Shown: piece after piece, positions 1 to 6,002 of the stretch
Layout of the letters: each line of letters starts with the position of its first letter
Position numbering within the stretch: position 1 is the stretch's first letter
Program-made: the position numbers and the translations under genes
Notes under the pieces: generated by a model
The model's database searches: none
The model's input: the letters and a program-made list of their open reading frames with translations, nothing else
Told to the model about the DNA's origin: nothing
Assembly: GCA_045600045.1 (NCBI GenBank)
Contig: JAZRXD010000024.1
Coordinates: 1-6,035, forward strand
Origin: UBA1715 sp045600045
GTDB taxonomy: Bacteria; Bacteroidota; Bacteroidia; Bacteroidales; UBA1715
Length of the DNA: 6,035 nt
Direction: 5' to 3'

Positions 1-90
1 GGGTTCCACCTCTTCCCATACCGAACAGAGAAGTTAAGACCGGATGCGCCGATGGTACTGGGCCAAAACCGGGAGAGTAGGTGCCGCCTC
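1..90 (+). rRNA. rrf: 5S ribosomal RNA, 3' part (5' end outside window)
   Basis: The segment at 21-38 (CCGAACAGAGAAGTTAAG) is the near-universal bacterial 5S signature. It is followed by the GCCGATGGTACTG and GGGAGAGTAGGTGCCGCC blocks typical of Bacteroidetes 5S rRNA. Roughly the first 25-30 bases of the molecule lie before the window. The 3' end is set at about 90, where the GCCGCC strand of the terminal helix runs into a T-run; it could be off by a few bases. The gene is expected to be the last of an rRNA operon, and the terminator just downstream fits that. It is much more GC-rich than the CRISPR locus that follows. Confidence 0.95.
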
Positions 91-100
91 TTTTTTACGA

Positions 101-137
101 GGGTCTGTCAGCAGCGCTGGCGGACCCTTTTTGTTTT
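101..137 (+). terminator. Intrinsic terminator of the rRNA operon
   Basis: A 12-bp stem pairs 101-112 with 116-127, starting GGGTC and ending GACCC, with two G-T wobbles and a 3-base loop. It is followed directly by TTTTTGTTTT (128-137). Strong GC pairing at the base plus a T-run is the classic Rho-independent form. It should end 5S transcription and insulate the cas operon from rRNA read-through, which implies that cas12a needs its own promoter between 138 and 308. Confidence 0.92.
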
Positions 138-180
138 ATGGCCTACACGTCTTAATTCCCAATGCTTAATGTGTAATTAG

Positions 181-207
181 AATTGCTACCGAGAATTTTC
201 GGTAGAT
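181..207 (+). repeat. Hairpin resembling the Cas12a crRNA handle, upstream of cas12a
   Basis: Perfect 7-bp inverted repeat: CTACCGA (186-192) pairs with TCGGTAG (199-205), with a 6-base loop. The outer bases read AATTGCTAC (181-189) and GTAGAT (202-207). The CRISPR repeat at the window end reads AATTTCTAC, then TATT; its GTAGAT end is expected from the family but lies outside the window. So the handle arms match at 8 of 9 and probably 6 of 6 positions, with a longer, paired insert where the repeat has its 4-base loop. No T-run follows, so it is not a terminator on this strand. It may be a degenerate repeat of a regulatory mini-CRISPR, an mRNA or DNA regulatory hairpin, or a coincidence. The hairpin is certain; its role is not. 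Confidence 0.5.
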
Positions 208-256
208 AGAAAATTGTTGTTGGAAAATATCCTATTCCCTTTTGAATAAAAACCGA

Positions 257-285
257 TTTCGTTTTATAAATAAATGCTATCTTTA
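257..285 (+). promoter_or_regulatory. Weak candidate promoter for the cas operon
   Basis: TATCTTTA (278-285) differs only in the last base from the Bacteroidetes -7 consensus TAnnTTTG. A TTTC (257-260) lies 17 bases upstream, where a -33 TTTG would be expected at about 19-21 bases. A true TTTG occurs at 241-244 but is too far away. A promoter somewhere in 138-308 is expected because a terminator closes the rRNA unit. This exact site is a weak match in very AT-rich DNA. Confidence 0.25.
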
Positions 286-308
286 TTGCCTAATAAAAAC
301 TTAATATA

Positions 309-3300
309 ATGAAAAATTTTGACCAATTTACAGGACTATATTCTTTACCGAAAACCTTACGTTTTGAATTAAAACCAGTAGGAAAGACATTAGAAAATAT
401 AGAAAAAAGTGGATTGTTGGATCAAGACCAACATCGCGCCGATAGCTATAAAAAAGTTAAAAAGATAATAGATGATTATCATAAAGATTTTATCGGAAAG
501 GCTTTGGAAAATTTCGAGTTGAATTATGATGATTGTGGAAAGTTGGATTCTTTGAAGGAATTTTATTTCTGGTATATGAATCGTAATGCCGATGACCGTA
601 AGAAAAAATTAGAAAAGATTCAAGATAATTTGCGAAAGCAGATTGCAAAACAACTTAAATCGCAAGACGCATACAAACGGTTCGACAAGAAAGAACTGAT
701 AAAAGAGGATTTAATAACGTTTGTTGGCAATGACAAAGATAAAAAAACTTGGGTTGAAGAATTTAAGGATTTCACTACATATTTTAAAGGTTTCAACGAG
801 AATCGACAAAATATGTATTCTGAAGAAGCAAAATCAACATCTATTGCATATAGATTGATTCACGAAAATTTGCCGAAGTTTATTGATAACATAAACAGTT
901 TTTCTAAAGTTCAAGCCGTCCCCGAATTTGAAGAAAAATTAAATAGGCTTTATAAAGATTTTGAACCATATTTAAATGTGGAAAGCATTGCCGATATGTT
1001 CAAATTGGACTATTACAGCATGGTGCTTACTCAAAAGCAAATAGATGTGTATAATGCAGTTATAGGTGGACGTACAGAGGAGCAAGGAATACCCAAAATT
1101 CAAGGTTTGAATGAATATATCAATTTGTATAATCAACAACAAAAAGATAAAACAAAGCGTTTGCCGAAATTGAAAGTTTTGTTTAAACAAATATTGAGCG
1201 ACCGCGAAGCTATTTCATGGCTACCCGAAGCGTTCAAAGATTCAAACGAGGTGTTGGAAAATGTGGAAAAATGTTATCAAGAGTTAAACGAAAAAGTCTT
1301 TGCTGATGGCAAATTGCCTAAATTATTTGCCAATATTGGCGATTATAATCTTGCCAATATTTATATCACAAACGATAATGAACTGACAAACATTTCGAAA
1401 AAACTATTTGATAATTACTATGAAATTTCGCAAGCAATAGAAAATGAGGTAAGAACCCAAAACCAATCGAAGAAAAAAGAAGATGCCGAAGCATACGACG
1501 AGCGGATTAAAAAACTTGTAAAGGGAAACGATAGTTTTTCAATTGCCTATATAAATGAATGTTTGAATGATGCAGAAAAACGCGTTGAGAAATATTTTAA
1601 AGATGAAAATGGAAAATCTGTTTTTGAACGTATTACCAATGCATATAACGAAGCAAAGGACTTGTTAAATTGTCCATATCCCGAAGGCAAAAATCTTGTT
1701 TCGGACAAAATGAGCGTTGAGAAACTAAAAAACTTGCTTGATGCAATGAAGGAGTTGCAACGTTTTGTTAAACCTTTGTGTGGAAGTGGCAACGAAGCCG
1801 AAAAAGATGAACAATTTTATGGAGAGTTTACTGCTTATTGGGACGAATTGAATAAGATTACATCGCTTTACAACAAGGTGCGAAACTATGTGACTCAAAA
1901 GCCTTATTCGGAAGAAAAAATAAAGCTGAATTTTAATAGTGGTTATTTTTTAAGTGGTTGGGTTCCTGATTATGAAACAAAAGCAGGTTTGTTGTTCGAA
2001 AAAGATGGTTTGTATTATTTAGCAGTAACCGATAAAAAGTTATCTAAAGAAGACAAATCTTTATTATGCAAAGATTCTCAAATGGATTTAGCGACAAGAA
2101 TCATTTTGGATTTTCAAAAACCAGACAACAAAAATACGCCTCGTTTATTCATCAGATCAAAAGGTGATAGTTATGCTCCTGCCGTAGAAAAATACAAATT
2201 ACCCATTAAAAACATTATCGACATTTACGATAGTGGAAAATTTAAAACAGAATATCGGAAAAATAATCCTGTTGAATACCAAAAATCATTATATGCACTG
2301 ATTGATTATTTCAAAGAAGGATTTACAAAACATGATTCATATAAACATTATAATTTTAAATGGAAAGAAACGAAGCAATATAACGATATTGCGGAATTTT
2401 ACCACGATGTTATGGTTTCTTGCTATCAAATTAAACGAGAGGACATTAATTGGAATACAATGTTAAATTTTGTGGCGGAAAACAAATTATATTTGTTCCA
2501 AATCTATAACAAGGACTTTTCTCCGTTTAGCAAAGGCACTCCCAATATGCACACGTTATATTGGAAAATGTTGTTCGATGAAAAAAACCTTGTCGATGTT
2601 GTTTACATGTTAAATGGTGGTGCCGAAGTATTTTACAGAAAGAAAAGTATCAATGTTTCTAAGCCAACACATTCTGCGAATCAACCCATAAAAAACAAGA
2701 ATGTTGATAATCCGAAAAAAGAATCGGTATTCAACTATGATTTGATAAAAGACAAACGATACACCGTTGACAAATTCCAATTCCACGTGCCAATTACTAT
2801 GAACTTTAAGGCTCCAGGAACGAACGACATCAACCCATTAGTCAATGAATATCTAAAACACAACGAAAAGCCATACGTTATTGGAATTGATAGAGGTGAA
2901 CGTCATTTGTTGTATCTGTCATTGATTGACGCAACTGGGAAGATTGTGGAACAATATACTATGAACGAAATAGTGAACGAATACAATGGCAACACGTATA
3001 AAACAAACTATCATACATTACTTGATGCTCGCGAAAAAAATCGCGACGAAGCACGCAAAAGTTGGCAAACAATTGAAAACATTAAGGAATTGAAAGAAGG
3101 ATACTTGAGCCAAGTAATTCATAAAATCACTCGATTAATGGTAAAATACAATGCTATAGTGGTGTTGGAAGACTTGAATTTGGGATTTATGCGTGGTCGT
3201 CAAAAAGTAGAAAAACAGGTATATCAAAAATTTGAAAAAATGTTGATTGACAAACTCAACTATTTTGTTGATAAAAAAGCTTTAGCAACTGCAGATGGTG

Positions 3301-4055
3301 GAGTATTAAAGGCATATCAACTGACAAACAAATTTGAAAGTTTTAAAAAATTAGGCAAACAAAGTGGCTTCTTATTTTATATTCCAGCTTGGAACACAAG
3401 TAAAATGGATCCAGTAACAGGTTTTGTTAATTTGTTTAACACACGTTATGAAAATGTGGAAAAAGCAAAATTGTTTTTCTCGAAATTTGATACTATCAAA
3501 TACAATACAAACAAAGGATGGTTCGAATTATCATTTGATTATAACAATTTTACGACAAAAGCAGAAGGAACTCGCGCAAAGTGGACTATATGCACGTTCG
3601 GAGAACGTATTGAAACAAGACGTGATTCATCTCAAAATAATCAGTTTGTGAGTGAAGAATTTAACTTAACACAAAGATTCAAGGATTTCTTCAAACAATA
3701 TGATATTGACTATAATGGCAATATAAAAGAAGCTATCGCAAACCAAACAGAGAAAAAATTCTTTGAAGGATTGCTGCATTTGTTGCATTTAACATTGCAA
3801 ATGCGAAATAGCAAAACAGGAACCGAAATTGATTATATGATTTCTCCAGTTGCAGATTCCAAGGGTAAGTTCTACGATAGTAGAAAACAAATACAAGGCT
3901 TGCCTGATAATGCGGATGCTAATGGAGCATATAATATTGCACGAAAAGGTCTTTGGATTATAGAACAAATAAAACAAAGCGATGATTTGAGTAAATTGAA
4001 ATTTGCAATTTCAAATAAAGAATGGTTGCAATACGTACAACAATTCAATAAATAA
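309..4055 (+). CDS. cas12a: Cas12a (Cpf1), type V-A CRISPR effector nuclease
   Basis: RNA-guided DNA endonuclease that also processes its own pre-crRNA. At 1248 aa it is full length (family about 1200-1310). The N-terminus (TGLYSLPKTLRFELKP, residues 8-23, WED-I) matches Prevotella-type Cas12a and supports this start. By analogy with AsCas12a: REC1 about 25-320, REC2 to about 525, WED-II to about 600, PI about 600-715, WED-III to about 857, then RuvC with bridge helix near 905-925 (W919), Nuc about 1031-1195, RuvC-III to the end. RuvC residues are D861 (IGIDRGER), E954 (VVLEDLN) and D1203 (NADANGAY). Nuc R1166 (QMRNS) and D1175 are present. The crRNA-processing residues H788, K797 and K814 are all present. 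Unusual: PAM-contact positions equivalent to As K548, N552, K607 and K780 are Y555, A559, R612 and M767. It heads the operon; no Shine-Dalgarno is visible. Identity is very secure; PAM preference is unknown. Confidence 0.98.
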   Translation: MKNFDQFTGLYSLPKTLRFELKPVGKTLENIEKSGLLDQDQHRADSYKKVKKIIDDYHKDFIGKALENFELNYDDCGKLDSLKEFYFWYMNRNADDRKKKLEKIQDNLRKQIAKQLKSQDAYKRFDKKELIKEDLITFVGNDKDKKTWVEEFKDFTTYFKGFNENRQNMYSEEAKSTSIAYRLIHENLPKFIDNINSFSKVQAVPEFEEKLNRLYKDFEPYLNVESIADMFKLDYYSMVLTQKQIDVYNAVIGGRTEEQGIPKIQGLNEYINLYNQQQKDKTKRLPKLKVLFKQILSDREAISWLPEAFKDSNEVLENVEKCYQELNEKVFADGKLPKLFANIGDYNLANIYITNDNELTNISKKLFDNYYEISQAIENEVRTQNQSKKKEDAEAYDERIKKLVKGNDSFSIAYINECLNDAEKRVEKYFKDENGKSVFERITNAYNEAKDLLNCPYPEGKNLVSDKMSVEKLKNLLDAMKELQRFVKPLCGSGNEAEKDEQFYGEFTAYWDELNKITSLYNKVRNYVTQKPYSEEKIKLNFNSGYFLSGWVPDYETKAGLLFEKDGLYYLAVTDKKLSKEDKSLLCKDSQMDLATRIILDFQKPDNKNTPRLFIRSKGDSYAPAVEKYKLPIKNIIDIYDSGKFKTEYRKNNPVEYQKSLYALIDYFKEGFTKHDSYKHYNFKWKETKQYNDIAEFYHDVMVSCYQIKREDINWNTMLNFVAENKLYLFQIYNKDFSPFSKGTPNMHTLYWKMLFDEKNLVDVVYMLNGGAEVFYRKKSINVSKPTHSANQPIKNKNVDNPKKESVFNYDLIKDKRYTVDKFQFHVPITMNFKAPGTNDINPLVNEYLKHNEKPYVIGIDRGERHLLYLSLIDATGKIVEQYTMNEIVNEYNGNTYKTNYHTLLDAREKNRDEARKSWQTIENIKELKEGYLSQVIHKITRLMVKYNAIVVLEDLNLGFMRGRQKVEKQVYQKFEKMLIDKLNYFVDKKALATADGGVLKAYQLTNKFESFKKLGKQSGFLFYIPAWNTSKMDPVTGFVNLFNTRYENVEKAKLFFSKFDTIKYNTNKGWFELSFDYNNFTTKAEGTRAKWTICTFGERIETRRDSSQNNQFVSEEFNLTQRFKDFFKQYDIDYNGNIKEAIANQTEKKFFEGLLHLLHLTLQMRNSKTGTEIDYMISPVADSKGKFYDSRKQIQGLPDNADANGAYNIARKGLWIIEQIKQSDDLSKLKFAISNKEWLQYVQQFNK

Positions 4056-4622
4056 ATGGAAGATTACATTTCCATAGCGACGTTGAACGACTTTATTTTT
4101 TGTCCGTATTCAATATACTTACACAATGTATATATGGATACGGATGAAGAATTATACAAGGCTACGCCTCAAGTGCAAGGTACAATTGCACACGAAGGTA
4201 TAGATAATAAAACCTATAGTACCAAGAAAAACGACATTATGGCGTTGCCTGTATATAGCAATGAATTGGGGATTATGGGGAAGATAGATTTGTTTAAAGT
4301 AAAAGAAAAAACTTTGATAGAGAGGAAATACCAATTGAAACGAATCTTTCAGGGTCAAATCTATCAATTGTGGGCTCAATATTTCTGCTTATTGGAAATG
4401 GGCTACGATGTACAAAAAATTGCCTTCTACGAAATTTCAACAAACAAAATGATGCCGCAGGAAACGCCAAATGAAACAAGCAAGGCAGAACTCAAACAAT
4501 TCATTACTCATTTTAAGGCATATAATCCAATCGACGACATTGTAACAAATCCAGCAAAATGTCAACATTGTATTTATTGCAATTTATGCGACAAAACCGA
4601 CACCGAAAATGTTTACTCATAA
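4056..4622 (+). CDS. cas4: Cas4, Fe-S cluster nuclease of spacer acquisition
   Basis: RecB/PD-(D/E)XK-family nuclease, 188 aa. In the family, Cas4 works with Cas1-Cas2 to trim prespacers and choose those with a proper PAM. Visible motifs: C16, the N-terminal Fe-S ligand (FIFCPYSIYLH); H46 (IAHEG); D78 (GKIDLF); E89 and K91 (ERK); and a QLWAQY motif around 104-109. At the C-terminus, C169, C172 and C178 are the expected remaining cluster ligands. C175 is an extra cysteine between them, making an even C-x2-C-x2-C-x2-C series. The ATG follows the cas12a TAA with no gap, so translational coupling is likely; no Shine-Dalgarno is seen. The end overlaps cas1 by 14 bp. If Cas12a here reads an altered PAM, Cas4 would have to select prespacers with the same one. 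Confidence 0.95.
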   Translation: MEDYISIATLNDFIFCPYSIYLHNVYMDTDEELYKATPQVQGTIAHEGIDNKTYSTKKNDIMALPVYSNELGIMGKIDLFKVKEKTLIERKYQLKRIFQGQIYQLWAQYFCLLEMGYDVQKIAFYEISTNKMMPQETPNETSKAELKQFITHFKAYNPIDDIVTNPAKCQHCIYCNLCDKTDTENVYS

Positions 4623-5577
4623 AGACATAGAATATCGGACTATTTTCTTTATAAACTGCATTAAGAATCGAAATCTTCGTGTGAGTAATGGAGAATTATT
4701 GTTGGAAGAAACAGAAGAAAAGAAAACATTAACAAAACTTCCTTTTCAAAAAATTCTAGCAATTTTTGTCGTTGGTAATATTTCGATTACAACACCATTA
4801 ATTGAAAAGTGCCAAAAAAACAATGTTGCACTTGTGGTCATGCGTCAAAACCTACGACCTGTCTTTTATTGGGCAAATTCGGCAGAAGCAAACTATTTGT
4901 TGCGACAAAAACAATACGAATATTCCAAAAATGATTTAACAGTAGCCAAAGTATTGGTGAGAAATAAAATTCAAAATCAACTAACGCTTTTAAACAAAAC
5001 CAAGCAAAAAAACGAATTGATAGAAGCAGCCAAACAATATTGCGAAAGTGTTTTATCGATTATACCAACTATATCCGACTACAATCAGTTGATGGGAACG
5101 GAAGGTATTGCGGCTAAGAAATTTTTTGAAGCATATTATCAACAGTACGATTGGAAATCGCGTATGCCACGAACAAAAGTTGATGTATTGAATGCGACAC
5201 TTGACATTGGTTATACAATATTATTCAATTTTATAGAATGCTTTGTTAGAATGTTTGGTTTCGATGTGTATATTGGTGTGTATCATCGACTTTGGTTTAA
5301 GAGAAAATCATTAATTTGCGATTTGGTTGAACCATTTCGATGCATTATAGACAATACCGTGCGAAATGCGTTTGCGAAAAAACAATTTAAGAAATCTGAC
5401 TTTGCCCTCATAAAAAACGAATACAGACTAAAATTTGAAAAAAACGGAGATTATTGCCGAGTATTCTACGATGCACTAATTCCATATAAGACACAAATTT
5501 TTAAATACATACAAACATACTACAGATGTTTTATGCAAGAAAAATCTGAAGATGATTATCCTCAATTTATCAATTAA
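4609..5577 (+). CDS. cas1: Cas1, CRISPR integrase
   Basis: Metal-dependent integrase that, with Cas2, inserts prespacers at the leader-repeat junction. At 322 aa it has the usual length. The N-terminal beta domain includes RNLRVSNGELLLE (21-33) and NLRPVFYW (81-88). The catalytic helical domain shows E165 (LMGTEG), H226 (GVYHRLWF), and D238 with E241 (CDLVEPFR), which are the conserved metal-binding set. The ATG chosen starts MFTHKDIEYRTIF, which fits V-A Cas1 N-termini from memory. It overlaps the end of cas4 by 14 bp in another frame, suggesting coupled translation. No Shine-Dalgarno is seen. Nothing indicates inactivation. Confidence 0.97.
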   Translation: MFTHKDIEYRTIFFINCIKNRNLRVSNGELLLEETEEKKTLTKLPFQKILAIFVVGNISITTPLIEKCQKNNVALVVMRQNLRPVFYWANSAEANYLLRQKQYEYSKNDLTVAKVLVRNKIQNQLTLLNKTKQKNELIEAAKQYCESVLSIIPTISDYNQLMGTEGIAAKKFFEAYYQQYDWKSRMPRTKVDVLNATLDIGYTILFNFIECFVRMFGFDVYIGVYHRLWFKRKSLICDLVEPFRCIIDNTVRNAFAKKQFKKSDFALIKNEYRLKFEKNGDYCRVFYDALIPYKTQIFKYIQTYYRCFMQEKSEDDYPQFIN

Positions 5578-5580
5578 ACA

Positions 5581-5853
5581 ATGTTGGTTGTAAGTTATGA
5601 CATAAGCAACGATAAGTTACGTACAAAATTTTCAAAAATGTTGGAACGGAATGGTGCAGTGCGTTTGCAAATGTCTGTATATGAAATAAATAATACAAAA
5701 CGAATTTTGGATATAGTAAAACTGCAAATAGAACAAAAGTTTTCAAAACAATTCGGTGGAAGCGATAGTGTAATGATAATGGAAGTGAACGATATATCAA
5801 CAAAAAAATATGGTAACGCAATTCATCGAGATCAGGAAATTCTTTACTTTTGA
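5581..5853 (+). CDS. cas2: Cas2, adaptation complex subunit
   Basis: Small ferredoxin-fold protein of 90 aa that bridges two Cas1 dimers in the integration complex. It begins MLVVSYDIS, with the conserved Asp at D7 after the first beta strand, and contains RLQMSVYEI (28-36), the usual second Cas2 block. The C-terminal EILYF is the short tail strand seen in many Cas2 proteins. It starts 3 bp after the cas1 stop and is the last gene of the operon. The leader and array follow directly, with no clear terminator between. An overlapping minus-strand reading frame here is a shadow. Confidence 0.96.
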   Translation: MLVVSYDISNDKLRTKFSKMLERNGAVRLQMSVYEINNTKRILDIVKLQIEQKFSKQFGGSDSVMIMEVNDISTKKYGNAIHRDQEILYF

Positions 5854-5923
5854 GTCTAACTATTTCTAATAAAACATATAATGTATTAAATACCAACGTA
5901 ATAATGATAATATAAATAATAGG

Positions 5924-5941
5924 GTGGGGTAAAAATCCCAC
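5924..5941 (+). repeat. Inverted repeat in the leader
   Basis: GTGGG (5924-5928) pairs with CCCAC (5937-5941). A G-T pair between 5929 and 5936 can extend the stem, leaving a 6-base A-rich loop. It is the only G/C-rich patch in the leader. The bases after it are AAAAAG, not a T-run, so it is a poor terminator for cas2 on this strand. It may be a protein-binding site, a structured leader element or a weak transcription pause. Confidence 0.6.
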
Positions 5942-5950
5942 AAAAAGTTC

Positions 5951-5991
5951 TTTGACATAGTATTCAAAATCAAGAGGTTTTTATATATTTA
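5951..5991 (+). promoter_or_regulatory. Candidate promoter of the CRISPR array
   Basis: GTTCTTTGACATA (5948-5960) contains both a Bacteroidetes-type TTTG and a perfect TTGACA. TATATTTA (5984-5991) is one base off the -7 consensus TAnnTTTG and resembles TATCTTTA upstream of cas12a. The 29-base gap from TTTG to this box is longer than the usual 19-21, so the two may not belong to one promoter. Transcription toward the array must start near here, but the exact boxes are uncertain. Confidence 0.35.
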
Positions 5992-6001
5992 CGTATTCAA
6001 A
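5960..6001 (+). repeat. Direct repeat GTATTCAAA, two copies in the leader
   Basis: GTATTCAAA occurs at 5960-5968 and again at 5993-6001, start to start 33 bp. The second copy ends directly at the beginning of the CRISPR repeat. The spacing is about three helical turns, so both copies would lie on the same face of the DNA. This suits a leader-proximal binding motif, though chance in AT-rich DNA is possible. Confidence 0.5.
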
Positions 6002-6002
6002 G

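Larger units (their letters stand above)
5854..6002 (+). promoter_or_regulatory. CRISPR leader
   Basis: About 149 bp of AT-rich non-coding DNA between the cas2 stop and the first repeat. This is the normal place for a leader, which carries the array promoter and sites that direct Cas1-Cas2 to the first repeat. Visible elements are an inverted repeat at 5924-5941, TTTGACA at 5951-5957, and a 9-bp direct repeat whose second copy touches the first CRISPR repeat. No open reading frame worth calling is present on the plus strand. Confidence 0.85.

Noticed and set aside
282..297. Inverted repeat TTTATT/AATAAA just before the cas12a start
   Set aside because: A 6-bp stem of only A-T pairs is too weak and too common in this composition to claim as a regulatory hairpin.
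138..308. Search for a tracrRNA or scoutRNA gene
   Set aside because: Cas12a processes its own crRNA and its RNase residues are present. The only repeat-like element is the handle-like hairpin, which lacks the anti-repeat pairing expected of a tracrRNA.
1329..1361. 12-bp perfect palindrome GCCAATATTGGC (1329-1340) with a half copy at 1353-1361
   Set aside because: It lies inside cas12a and is explained by the repeated residues Ala-Asn-Ile in the protein (ANIGDYNLANI).
972..4479. Other small frames on both strands inside cas12a and cas4 (for example 972-1190, 1547-1792, 3424-3651, 4152-4379)
   Set aside because: All lie within strongly supported genes, have low-complexity composition and show no recognisable motif.
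5570..5941. 123-aa minus-strand reading frame over cas2 and the leader, with hydrophobic stretches
   Set aside because: It is antisense to a clear cas2 and to the leader. Its hydrophobic residues come from the AT-rich complement, and it resembles no protein family I know.
5854..5950. Intrinsic terminator after cas2
   Set aside because: The only hairpin (5924-5941) is followed by A residues, not a T-run, on the coding strand.
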